A stretch of 64,000 nucleotides of DNA from Cordilura impudica (lineage: Eukaryota > Arthropoda > Insecta > Diptera > Scathophagidae): assembly GCA_963682025.1 (NCBI GenBank), contig CAVMKG010000169.1, positions 49,362 through 113,361 on the forward strand. Reading direction: 5' to 3'. How positions within the stretch are numbered: position 1 is the stretch's first letter; every line of letters starts with the position of its first letter. A program made the translations under genes and the position numbers. Positions 1 to 9,222 of this stretch are shown piece after piece. The notes under the pieces were generated by a model, which was not told where the DNA came from, did no database searches, and worked only from the letters and a program-made list of their open reading frames with translations.

Positions 1-2664
1 ATTAAAAATTAAAAATTAAAAATTAAAAATTAAAAATTAAAATTAAAAATTAAAAATTAAAAATTAAAAATTAAAAATTAAAAATTAAAAATTAAAAATT
101 AAAATTAAAAATTAAAAATTAAAAATTAAAAATTAAAAATTAAAAATTAAAAATTAAAAATTAAAAATTAAAAATTAAAAATTAAACATTAAAAATTAAA
201 AATTAAAAATTAAAAATTAAAAATTAAAAATTAAAAATTAAAAATTAAAAATTAAAATTAAAAATTAAAAATTAAAAATTAAAAATTAAAAATTAAAAAT
301 TAAAAATTAAAAATTAAAATTATTAGAAATTAAAAATTAAAAATTAAAAATTAAAAATTAAAAATTAAAAATTAAAAATTAAAAATTAAAAATTAAAAAT
401 TAAAAATTAAAAATTAAAAATTAAAAATTAAAAATTAAAAATTAAAAATTAAAAATTAAATTAAAAATTAAAAATTAAAAATTAAAAATTAAAAATTAAA
501 AATTAAAAATTAAAAATTAGAAATTAAAAATTAAAAATTAAAAATTAAAAATTAAAAATTAAAAATTAAAAATTAAAAATTAAAAATTAAAAATTAAAAA
601 TTAAAAATTAAAAATTAAAAATTAAAAATTAAAAATTAAAAATTAAAAATTAAAAATTAAAAATTAAAAATTAAAAATTAAAAATTAAAAATTAAAAATT
701 AAAAATTAAAAATTAAAAATTAAAAATTAAAAATTAAAAATTAAAAATTAAAAATTAAAAATTAAAAATTAAAAATTAAAAATTAAAAATTAAAAATTAA
801 AAATTAAAAATTAAAAATTAAAATTAAAAATTAAAAATTAAAAATTAAAAATTAAAAATTAAAAATTAAAAATTAAAAATTAAAAATTAAAAATTAAAAA
901 TTAAAAAATTAAAAATTAAAAATTAAAAATTAAAAATTAAAAATTAAAAATTAAAAATTAAAAATTAAAAATTAAAAATTAAAAATTAAAAATTAAAATT
1001 AAAAATTAAAAATTAAAAATTAAAAATTAAAAATTAAAAATTAAAAATTAAAAATTAAAATTAAAAATTAAAAATTAAAAATTAAAAATTAAAAATTAAA
1101 AATTAAAAATTAAAAATTAAAAATTAAAAATTAAAAATTAAAAATTAAAAATTAAAAATTAAAAATTAAAAATTAAAAATTAAAAATTAAAAATTAAAAA
1201 TTAAAAATTAAAAATTAAAAATTAAAAATTAAAAATTAAAAATTAAAAATAAAAAATTAAAAATAAAAAATTAATAATTAAATATTAAAAATTAAAAATT
1301 AAAAATTAACAATTAAAAATTAAAAATTAAAAATTAAAATTTAAAAATTAAAAATTAAAAATTAAAAATTAAAAATTAAAAATTAAAAAATTAAAAATTA
1401 AAAATTAAAAATTAAAAATTAAAAATTAAAAATTAAAAATTAAAAATTAAAAATTAAAAATTAAAAATTAAAAATTAAAAATTAAATATCAAAACTTAAA
1501 AATTAAAAATTAAAAATTAAAAATTAAAAATTAAGAACTAAAAATTAAAAATTAAAAATAAAAAATTAAAAATTAAAAATTAAAAATTAAAAATAAAAAT
1601 TAAAAATTAAAAATTAAAAATTAAAAATTAAAAATTAAAAATTAAAAATTAAAAATTAAAAATTAAAAATTAAAAATTAAAAATTAAAAATTAAAAATTA
1701 AAAATTAAAAATTAAAAATTAAAATTAAAAATTAAAAATTAAAAATTAAAAATTAAAAATTTAGAATTAATAATTAATAATTAAAAATTAAAAATTAGAA
1801 ATTAAAAATTAAAAATTAAAAATTAAAAATTAAAAATTAAAAATTTAAAATTAAAAATTAAAAATTAAAAATTAAAAATTAAAAATTAAAAATTAAAAAT
1901 TAAAAATTAAAAATTAAAAATAAAAAATTAAAAATTAAAAATTAAAAATTAAAAATTAAAAATTAAAAATTAAAAATTAAAAATTAAAAATTAAAAATTA
2001 AAAATTAAAAACTAAAAATTAAAAATTAAAAATTAAAAATTAAAAATTAAAAATTAAAAATTAAAAATTAAAAATTAAAAATTAAAAATTAAAAATTAAA
2101 AATTAAAAATTAAAAATTAAAAATTAAAAATTAAAAATTAAAAATTAAAAATTAAAAATTAAAAATTAAAAATTAAAAATTAAAAATTAAAAATTAAAAA
2201 TTAAAAATTAAAAATTAAAAATTAAAAATTAAAAATTAAAAATTAAAAATTAAAAATTAAAAACTAAAAATTAAAAATTAAGAATTAAAAATTAAAAATT
2301 AAAAATTAAAAATTAAAAATTAAAAATTAAAAACTAAAAACTAAAAATTAAAAATTAGAAATTAAAAATTAAAAATTAAAAATTAAAAATTAAAAATTAA
2401 AAAATTAAAAATTAAAAATTAAAAATTAAAAATTAAAAATTAAAAATTAAAAATTAAAATTAAAAATTGAAAGTTAAAAATTAAAAATTAAAAATTAAAA
2501 ATTAAAAATTAAAAATTAAAAATTAAAAATTAATAATTAAAAATTAAAAATTAAAAATTAAAAAATAAAAATTAAAAATTAAAAATTAAAAATTAAAAAT
2601 TAAAAATTAAAAATTAAAAATTGAAAATTAAAAATTAAAAATTTAAAATTAAAAATTAAAAATT
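1..2664. repeat. Heptamer satellite (TTAAAAA)n
   Basis: Nearly uninterrupted 7-bp tandem array made only of A and T apart from scattered single-base variants (a few C or G substitutions and 1-nt indels, e.g. near 324, 1257-1310, 1490 and 1760-1800). The array runs off the left edge, so its true length is unknown. It is the reverse complement of the (AATTTTT)n arrays at 54403-56060 and 58222-59478, so the same satellite lies in opposite orientation at the two ends of the window. No coding potential. Confidence 0.97.
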
Positions 2665-3278
2665 TCATTAGGGTGTTCTACTCTAGTGTAGTATATGCAC
2701 AATTATGTGTGCCATTGCAAACAAGACAAACATAATATGCATACATGCAGACGTTTGCACATACTATAGAAGTCAACGTCGTTCACAGCGATGAACATGA
2801 TAAGCAAACGTATGCACACTCACAACAGGTATGCACACTAACAATTTCAATTGTATGGGTTAATGTTCTATTAATTGGAACAAATAATGTCGTAGAAACA
2901 TTTTTGTTAATTTATAAATAGTTAGCAATAAGCAATTTATTTTTATTATATAAGCACCAAACAATCATAGAATAAATTAATGATAACAACACAGCACATA
3001 AGATAACGTATTTTTATTGTTCAACAAAATAAGGCATTTGATGCTTGTATGATATCGGCAGGAGTGCTCAGAAAATACTCAAAACCTTTTGAAATCCATA
3101 AAACCTTTCGAAATCCTTAACATCTTTGTTATCTTTTTAAACTTATTACATCCTGCGAAAACTCTAAACTTGCAAATTATAAATCATTACATGCGATCCT
3201 TTATCAGATCCAAGAACATATAATACCTTTGATATCCAAATATCCTTTTACAATAGTAAAAGAATGCAAAAAGTAACG

Positions 3279-3826
3279 AATTCTTTCTATAGAAGACACG
3301 ATCATTGTTTTTAATAACAAGGAATTATAATAGAAACTGGCCAGCAGGAAAAGCAATTAACTTTTAATTTAATTGGAATTCGAAATTTAAGTTTCAGTAC
3401 CGACAACAGTATTAAAGTGGTAGCCGTAAAAAATATTGGATGTAATATTGAGTTTATGATGCAGGTGGAGGGTATCAAAGATTCAGCCCAGCCGAATTTA
3501 ACACTGTTACTTGTTTAAATATCGCATAATTTTTAGGCTCTCAAAACATTGCAAGGTATGATCCCTTAATAAAAAATGTATTTTGCTTTGGCATCTTATG
3601 AAGGAAGGGATCTTTATAATTTTTGTGTTCGAATAATAGAAAAATATTGAAATTTTTCAAATAGAAATTAATTCTTTCTATAAAAAATTCATCATTGTTT
3701 TTATACAAAAAGAACAATATATAAGAAATTATAATAAATACTGAAAGGGAATTAACTGTAATTTAAATTCCTTAAATGGAATGGAATTTAAGGAATTAGT
3801 ATCGGAAACTGTATTAAAATGGTGCC
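3279..3826. repeat. Diverged direct repeat, two ~150-bp copies about 390 bp apart
   Basis: Copy 1 (about 3279-3424) and copy 2 (about 3669-3826) share the order AATTCTTTCTATA, ATCATTGTTTTTAT, AGAAATTATAATA, then a GGAATT-rich stretch, then a GTATTAAA(A/G)TGGT end. They differ by many substitutions and small indels, so this is an old duplication or two copies of one unrecognised repeat. The Helentron-like remnant at 3467-3516 lies between them. Confidence 0.55.
3467..3516 (+). repeat. Remnant of Helentron-like 3' terminus
   Basis: GGAGGGTATCAAAGATTC is followed by an imperfect hairpin (ATTC-AGCCCAGC-CGAAT), TTAACACTG and TTACTTGTTT. The same arrangement occurs at 61607-61657 (minus strand) and 23731-23769. 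The DINE-1-like repeat at 25636-26437 also ends in GGTAT, a hairpin and TTACTTGTTTT. It is inferred to be a 3' end fragment of one such family. Confidence 0.5.
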
Positions 3827-4280
3827 TTTAACTGTAGAGGTGGTGGTAAATTTGGCACTCTCTTTAAATTTTTTTGAATTCTTCCCTTCCATATCGTGAT
3901 CGTTATTATTTAGCTGTTTTCTGGCTGAGCTACGTATATTGTGAGCGGAGCAATGCACATGCTGGTGTAAAAATTACCTCTCATCAACGTTTACGTAATA
4001 TATTCTTTGAACATATTTTACGACCACGTCAGCGTTAGCGGAAGTATTCAGTATTAAAAAATTTACCACATGTCAAATTTAACGTTAGTTTTTCGTGGAA
4101 TTATTTTTACCACTCATCCTTTTTGTTGTATGTATAAAACGAATTACATAATTCGAAAATGTTCTATTAAATTTTTTTTTGTTATATGCAATTTAAGTTT
4201 GCTGATCATGTCAAATTCAAAAAAACTGAGTGATTTGGTAATATCTCAAATTCTCGAAGACGATCAAGAAGGTAGTAAAG

Positions 4281-4420
4281 TGTAATGGTACGGTTTGGTT
4301 GGAATTTCCTCTTTGCTTTCCCTGGGTCTTTCGCGGCACGCACGTGCTGGCGTTGGGGGCTTAGCTCGCCGGATGGGTGGGATCTTGCTAAGACCCAGGG
4401 AAGCCGCACTACAGATATTC
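4281..4420 (-). mobile_element. LTR fragment related to element C
   Basis: Begins TGTAATGGTACGG, continues through CACGTGCTGGCG and TAGCTCGCCGGATGGGTGG, and stops matching at ACAGATATTC. The same sequence, split by element B, occurs at 9164-9222 plus 20477-20558. There it abuts a primer-binding site, which identifies the start as an LTR end of a minus-strand retrotransposon. Past 4420 the copies diverge completely, so this is a partial LTR. It could be the 3' LTR of element C, but no diagnostic internal boundary is visible. Confidence 0.6.
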
Positions 4421-5242
4421 ACGTGCGATTTAAAAAAACATTGTCAAAAAAATTACGGCATCTAATGGATGGACGGACATACTTACATTTAGGTTGGGGA
4501 CTAGATGTGATGCCCCTTTAGCCCTCCCTACCATGTTACCTCTTTCCATCTTCATTGGAGGTAACCCACTAATAAATTTGGTTTGGTTTGGTTTCCTACA
4601 TTGGGTTATATAATACTCTTTATTTAACCTTCATTTTAAGGTCTTAATTTTTAAATTAAGTTTAGCAAAATTTGATCTTAGGGAAATTTTAATTTAAGGA
4701 AAATGTTAATTTTAGAAAAATTTTAAAGTATAGCATAATTTTAATTTTAGGAGAATTTAAAATTTAGCTTAATTTTATGCATATTTAAGAAAATTATTTT
4801 AATATATGAAATTTTAATTTTAACAAAATTTGAATTTTAGCACTATTTAATTTTTAGCACAATTTATATTTACCATAATTTTTATTTTTAGCCCAATTCA
4901 TTTTATGTAAATTTTTAATTTTAACAATATATAATTATTAGAAAAAATTTTTACCTTTAGAAAATGTTACATCTAAAAAATTTTTAATTTATAATTAGAA
5001 ATATTTATTTAGGTAGGTAAATTAATTTTTTAGCAAAATTTATTTCTATTTAGGTTAGATTCATAAAATTTCTTAACGTAGTAAAATTTTTAGTTTAATT
5101 TTATAATTAGAAATATTTATTTAGGTAGGTAAATTAATTTTTAGCAAAATTTATTTCTATTTAGCTTAAATTCATAAAATTTTTTAATGTAGTAAAAATT
5201 TTAATATAATTAGAAAAATTTATTAATTCGGTAACATTTTTA
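4421..5242. other. AT-rich non-coding stretch with a (TTTGG)n run and a 112-bp tandem duplication
   Basis: No gene seen. A short (TTTGG)n run lies at about 4577-4595. Words of the type AATTTTAGCAAAATTT recur through 4640-4900. A 112-bp segment beginning ATAATTAGAAATATTTA at 4991 is repeated at 5103 with few differences. The stretch ends where homology to the pol gene of element A begins. Confidence 0.6.
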
Positions 5243-5247
5243 AAGGT

Positions 5248-5943
5248 TCAATTCCTAAAGTCAATTACCAACCTGTGATTCGCGTTGCCGAGTTCGTCGG
5301 TACCCTTTTTCCCTACTACATGTATCGGTGAATTGTAAGGAGAGGATGATTTCCTAATAATGCCATCCTTCAAAAGTGACGCGATTTCCTTATTGACGAA
5401 ATCCGATATCGAAACCGGGTACGGATACGATCTACTGTAAATAGGTTCATCTGTGCTAGTTCTTATATTGGCCCTGACATTCGTATTGAACGGTAAAGAT
5501 CTGTTTGGGTCTGCAAATGCATTCGAATTCGATAGTAACATTTCCTCAAATTTGCTCCTAATGTGTGGCGGTATATTGTCTCTGTGTATTGTTATAAGGT
5601 GAACATTGTCCTTTTCTTTATATGTCAAGGGAACCTTTCCTTTTTTAAATTTCAAGACATCATTCCCTATATCTATATTAGCGCGAATTTCCTTGAGGAA
5701 ATCGCAACCAATTATTCCGTCAAAGTGTCTTAATGTAGGTAAGATATAAAACGTGGTTATATAACCGAAGATGACCATTTTACATTTTTTTTCTATAAGA
5801 TTCGTCCCGTTTACTGAATTCACATTGAAAGGCTGCTCCAATGAGGTAACACCAACCAAAGAGCCTATCGGTTGAATAAAATTTTTTGTCGTCCCTGTGT
5901 CCACCAAAAGTCTTAGTTCCCTACCCTTAATCGTCTTCTTCAC
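5248..5943 (-). pseudogene. Truncated gypsy Pol: aspartic protease plus N-terminal RT
   Basis: 231-residue open frame. The retropepsin active-site motif is near the start (LLVDTGTTKNF; catalytic D at about residue 15), with the conserved hydrophobic GCDFL stretch near residue 75. This is followed by the linker and the first RT block (PYNSPIHVVGKKG, HRLVIDF). A functional gypsy Pol is over 1000 residues. This one stops at the DFR motif of RT because of a 1-nt loss, and homology ends a few bases further on. It follows gag in another frame, as expected for programmed frameshifting. No catalytic RT core (YxDD) remains, so it cannot retrotranspose itself. Confidence 0.88.
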
Positions 5944-5960
5944 AAAGGGCAGGAGGGGTT

Positions 5961-7142
5961 TTACCCTAAAAAATTGAGCTGTTCTTCTCCTACTTCGGTC
6001 TCCTCACCTTCCTGGTCGCATCCAAATACAGAAGTTATCTCGTCATATTCCTGATAATCTTCGTGAAAATCTTCTGACTCTATATAATTAACCCGTTGGG
6101 CCTTCGGGGCGGGAGCTGTTCTCCCTGAATCTTCATATCTACGCTTATTAAAATTGTCACGATATGGTTGATGTGAGTATTGCCGTCTTGCCGAAAAGGC
6201 TGTCGGTTGTGTCTGTCCGGCCAAGTGGGCCGTTGGTCGTCTGAACATTGACGATCCTGGGTCCTCATCCATTGGTGTGGAATTCATATTAACAGTTTTT
6301 TCCATTCTGGGATTTGGTTCGCGTATGGGCCTATAAGCAGGGTGTGTTGGTAAAAAATTACCAATTTTCCTTTGTTGAGAAAGGTTTGCTTTCGCAAAAT
6401 CTCCTGCTGCAAAAACTTTTGCAAATTCCTGACGCCGTTGGTCAGATTCCAGCTCTTGTGCAGTCGCCAAAGCCGTTGGTAAATCTGTCGGCCTGGCAGA
6501 GAATAAAATATCGCTCAATGGGCGTCGTAACCCGGAGATGAAAACGCGCAAAGCGTTATCCCTAGCGCGGTCATTAAGTGCGGCTGCTACCTCTACGTTA
6601 CCGGAGTAGGTCATTCTATTCTTATTTATAATTATTGTTAGGTGTTCGTCTACTGAGTCGTAGAATTCGGAAATTGATTTTACACCTTGCCTCAGTATAC
6701 TGAGTTCGTTTTCCAGATCTTGTAACGACCTCTTATCTGCGTAACATTGGTCTAACCTAGTAATAATTGCCTGAAAATTTAGGACCGTGTTGAATGATGA
6801 TAGCTTGGCATTCGCCGCTCCCGTAATTTTATTTCTAAAAATTCCCATAGCTATATAATAGTTTTCTGTATTTTCTCGGTAATAATTCATGGCGAAGTGT
6901 GCCGCATCTCTCCATGCCGGATAGGATTGAATTTCCCCTTTAAATTCCGGTAAGGACTTAACGAGGTCCAAGGAATTTCCTCTATTATTATCGACTAACC
7001 TTACGGATTCATAGGTCTCAATTCTAGGGTTTAATTGTGCAAATTGTTGCGCCAAAGAGGCAATTTGCTGTTCCAAATTGCTGGTCAATGCTTCTACGGA
7101 GGCACTAACTATGTCTACAACTTGTTCCCTAGACAGACTCAT
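5961..7142 (-). CDS. Gag of gypsy element A
   Basis: 393-residue open frame starting MSLSREQVVDIV and ending NFLG. It has a short N-terminal coiled-coil-like stretch (LEQQIASLAQQF, about residues 22-33), a capsid-like helical region (about 60-260, with FKGEIQSYPAWRDAAHFAM) and a basic, proline- and arginine-rich C-terminal part. There is no CCHC zinc knuckle, as is common in errantivirus Gag. Length and layout fit 17.6/297/gypsy-type Gag. It would form the particle that packages the element RNA. The start is the first ATG after the T-rich leader, and no stop interrupts the frame, so the Gag itself may still be translatable although pol is truncated. Confidence 0.85.
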   Translation of the reverse strand: MSLSREQVVDIVSASVEALTSNLEQQIASLAQQFAQLNPRIETYESVRLVDNNRGNSLDLVKSLPEFKGEIQSYPAWRDAAHFAMNYYRENTENYYIAMGIFRNKITGAANAKLSSFNTVLNFQAIITRLDQCYADKRSLQDLENELSILRQGVKSISEFYDSVDEHLTIIINKNRMTYSGNVEVAAALNDRARDNALRVFISGLRRPLSDILFSARPTDLPTALATAQELESDQRRQEFAKVFAAGDFAKANLSQQRKIGNFLPTHPAYRPIREPNPRMEKTVNMNSTPMDEDPGSSMFRRPTAHLAGQTQPTAFSARRQYSHQPYRDNFNKRRYEDSGRTAPAPKAQRVNYIESEDFHEDYQEYDEITSVFGCDQEGEETEVGEEQLNFLG

Positions 7143-7433
7143 GGTACTATAATTTTTTCTCTTTCTCTTTTTTTTTTTTAAATAAATTTACTAAAAAATG
7201 GTTTTTCGGTCAGAAAAAAACGTGAATATAAATTTCTAATGGTTCCGCACTTTATTACTTTTTTTTTTTTAATTACAAAGGAAATCGCGGATTATTTTTT
7301 CGAACAAAAGTTGCGAACAACGCGAGAGAAAACAAAAAAGAAAAATGATCTATGCGCGAGATAAAAAAGGACACACAATTTTTTAAAAAAAAAACATCAA
7401 CAAGAGTACTTACAATATTTCCATGAGTTTAGT

Positions 7434-7525
7434 GTTGATGTTGATTATAGCTGATTGATGTTGATTATAGCTGATTGATGTTGATTATAGCTGATTGATG
7501 TTGATGATAGCTGATTGATGTTGAT
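7434..7525. repeat. 20-bp tandem repeat in leader of element A
   Basis: About 4.5 copies of a 20-bp unit built from TTGATGTTGATTATAGCTGA, the last full unit carrying one substitution (GATGATAG). It lies between the primer site and gag of element A, in the 5' untranslated part of the element RNA. Confidence 0.9.
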
Positions 7526-7648
7526 ATTTAAGTATTCTGGCTTTCTGGTCGGGTTTTGGTCGCTCCGATATCCTCCTTCTCTGGTGTATCGGCCACACCA
7601 GTAATGTATTGGCAAATGTTGAAAAAAAAATTTCCAATTATTTTCTTT

Positions 7649-7905
7649 AACGAATTTTTAATTTTTAATTCAAGAGTTTGTTTTATTTAGTTCAAGTTGT
7701 TTTTTCCGTTTTTTAAACGAATTTTTTGTTTTTAATTTCAGCGTTTATTTTATTTAATTCAAGTTGTTTTTTCCGTTTTTTGAACGAATTTTTTGGTTTT
7801 TGTTTAAGAGTATATTTAATTCAAGTTGTTTTCTCCGTTATTTGAACGAATTATTTAAGTTTTAATTTCAAGAGTATATTTTATTTAAGTTGTTTTTTTT
7901 TTTTT
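7649..7905. repeat. ~67-bp minisatellite (4 copies) next to the primer site of element A
   Basis: Four diverged copies of a unit that begins AACGAATTTTT and runs through AATTTCAAGAGT, TTATTTAATTCAAGTTG and TTTTTTCCG. Unit starts are at about 7649, 7716, 7783 and 7845, giving spacings of 67, 67 and 62. The last copy ends directly against the primer-binding site. Confidence 0.85.
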
Positions 7906-7918
7906 ACGTTGGGCGCCA
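7906..7918 (-). promoter_or_regulatory. Primer-binding site, element A (tRNA-Lys)
   Basis: Plus-strand ACGTTGGGCGCCA equals the last 13 nt of animal tRNA-Lys(CTT) including CCA, so the element RNA (minus strand) can pair with that tRNA. It directly abuts the LTR end, as a primer site should. Confidence 0.85.
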
Positions 7919-8437
7919 ATTAAGTATTCACGTTTTTATGGGGTACTATGTGCCCGTGTTAAAATCAAACGCGTCTAGCTTTACTTATGATTCGATCAAG
8001 AATGTCTTTATTTTTTTCTTTCTCAATACTTAAAACAAATTTTTCATACTTAAAATAAGTTCGTGTGTAAAAAATGCTGATTTAATGTTTACGCTTTTTG
8101 GTAACAATAAAAATGAAAATAAATGTGCTGACCGAATGTCTGCACTTGCTTACAAAATATTCTTCATATTGGTATTGACCAAATTAAATTGAAATTTCAT
8201 ACTTAGAATAAGTTCGTGTGTAAAAAATGCTGATTTAATGTTTACGCTTTTTGGTAACAATAAAAATGAAAATAAATGTGCTGACCGAATGGGTGCACTT
8301 GTTTACAAAATATTCTTCATATTGGTATTGACCAAATTAAATTGAAATTAAGCAACCCGTTACCTACATAGTGAATTAATGATTAATAAGGGTATTTCTA
8401 ATTAATTAATATAGGCATTATTCTAGCGTTGTTAACT
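7919..8437 (-). repeat. 5' LTR of element A
   Basis: 519 bp, placed from the primer site at one end and the AGTTAAC terminus (minus strand) at the other. It is followed by TATA, a plausible target-site duplication whose partner is lost with the missing 3' end. A 153-bp internal tandem duplication (8042-8347) enlarges it. The outer boundary rests on motif resemblance, not on comparison with a second LTR. Confidence 0.65.
8042..8347. repeat. 153-bp tandem duplication inside LTR of element A
   Basis: Copies 8042-8194 and 8195-8347 start TTTCATACTTA and run to ATTAAATTGAAA with only a few substitutions (e.g. GTCTGCACTTG versus GGGTGCACTTG). The duplication is head-to-tail with no spacer. Confidence 0.95.
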
Positions 8438-9146
8438 TATACTTTTCAATATAAATCCAATATATAGTTCAATAAATGTTAGAAAATTTTAGTATATAAT
8501 TTTCAATATAAAAATTTTCAAATTTTTAGTATATAATTTTCAATATAAAAATTTTCAAAAGATTTCAAAAAAATTTCAATTATAATTTTCAATATAAACT
8601 TCATAAAGATTTCCAAAAAAAATTTCAATTATTGTTAACCCAATGTAGTTATCCAAAACCAAACCAATCATTTATACAAAAATCCGTAAGTAAGTATGAC
8701 AATCCATCAACAAAATTAAAAATTTTTAAACTTGTGATTCTAAGTTTTCCCGATTATTTGCTGCTATTTCGGTACTATAAAATTTGTTTCGGACAGGGGA
8801 CCGGTTCGTTTAGAACGAAGTTCCTGTATTTCGGGAACAACTTTATTGACCAAAGCAAATTAAAAATCACAAAATTAAATAAAAGATGTTGAAATGTGAA
8901 CTCAAATGTCAAACAAGTTTCCATTTCGGTTAATATAAATAGGGATGTACCCATATTTAATTAAAACTCCAGAAATATCAGCAAGTACGACTTCAAGAAC
9001 ACGGGTACAAAAAAGATTAGGATTAAGGAACAATGTGCTTTCCCGGTGCACTGATGTTAAAATAAATTTGAATAAATTATTAAAGTTCCTATTTAGAAAA
9101 TTATAAATTAAACAAAAACAATCCGGTCTATTGTTGTTCAGGCGCT
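8438..9146. other. AT-rich non-coding stretch, probably leader of element C
   Basis: Lies between element A and the primer-binding site of element C, so by position it is C leader sequence. It contains repeated AATTTTCAATATAAA words (8450-8605). No domain was recognised in the open frame 8632-8892. Confidence 0.45.
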
Positions 9147-9159
9147 ACGTTGGGCGCCA
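9147..9159 (-). promoter_or_regulatory. Primer-binding site, element C (tRNA-Lys)
   Basis: Plus-strand ACGTTGGGCGCCA again matches the last 13 nt of tRNA-Lys(CTT). It is followed after 4 nt (TTTC) by an LTR terminus, the same spacing style as in element B. Confidence 0.8.
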
Positions 9160-9163
9160 TTTC

Positions 9164-9222
9164 TGTAATGGTACGGTTCTGGTGGAATTTCCGCTTCCGT
9201 TTCCCTGAGCCTTTGCGGGTCG
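9164..9222 (-). mobile_element. Element C LTR, first part (split by element B)
   Basis: Starts TGTAATGGTACGGTTCTGG and matches 4281-4338 until GCGG, where element B interrupts it. The last four bases (GTCG, 9219-9222) are the target-site duplication of B. The LTR continues at 20477. Confidence 0.75.

Larger units (their letters stand above)
2665..4280. other. Non-coding AT-rich stretch with old repeat remnants
   Basis: No credible gene was seen. The left part (2665-2860) is moderately complex with TGCACA/GTATGCACAC-like words. The rest is AT-rich and holds a diverged direct repeat and a fragment of a Helentron-like 3' end, both listed separately. The short open frame at 4070-4285 has no recognisable domain and runs into an LTR fragment. 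Confidence 0.6.
5243..8437 (-). mobile_element. Ty3/gypsy element A (errantivirus-like), 3'-truncated
   Basis: Read on the minus strand: one LTR (8437 to 7919), a tRNA-Lys primer site (7918-7906), a 760-bp repetitive leader, gag (7142-5961), then a protease and the start of reverse transcriptase (5943-5248), where the element stops. The LTR begins AGTTAACAACG and ends CTTAAT. The AGTTA start is typical of the gypsy/297/17.6 group. TATA follows the LTR on the plus strand at 8438-8441, the kind of site used by that group. The rest of pol, any env and the 3' LTR are absent. It is probably inserted in the leader of element C. Confidence 0.85.

Noticed and set aside
4070..4521. Short plus- and minus-strand open frames
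   Set aside because: They overlap an LTR fragment, have no recognisable domain, and overlap each other on opposite strands.
7434..7525. CRISPR-like regular repeats
   Set aside because: Direct head-to-tail 20-bp units without unique spacers, in a eukaryotic retrotransposon leader.
5243..9222. Treating element A and element C as one retrotransposon
   Set aside because: Two separate primer sites each abut a different LTR terminus (AGTTAAC-type versus TGTAAT-type), so they are different elements.
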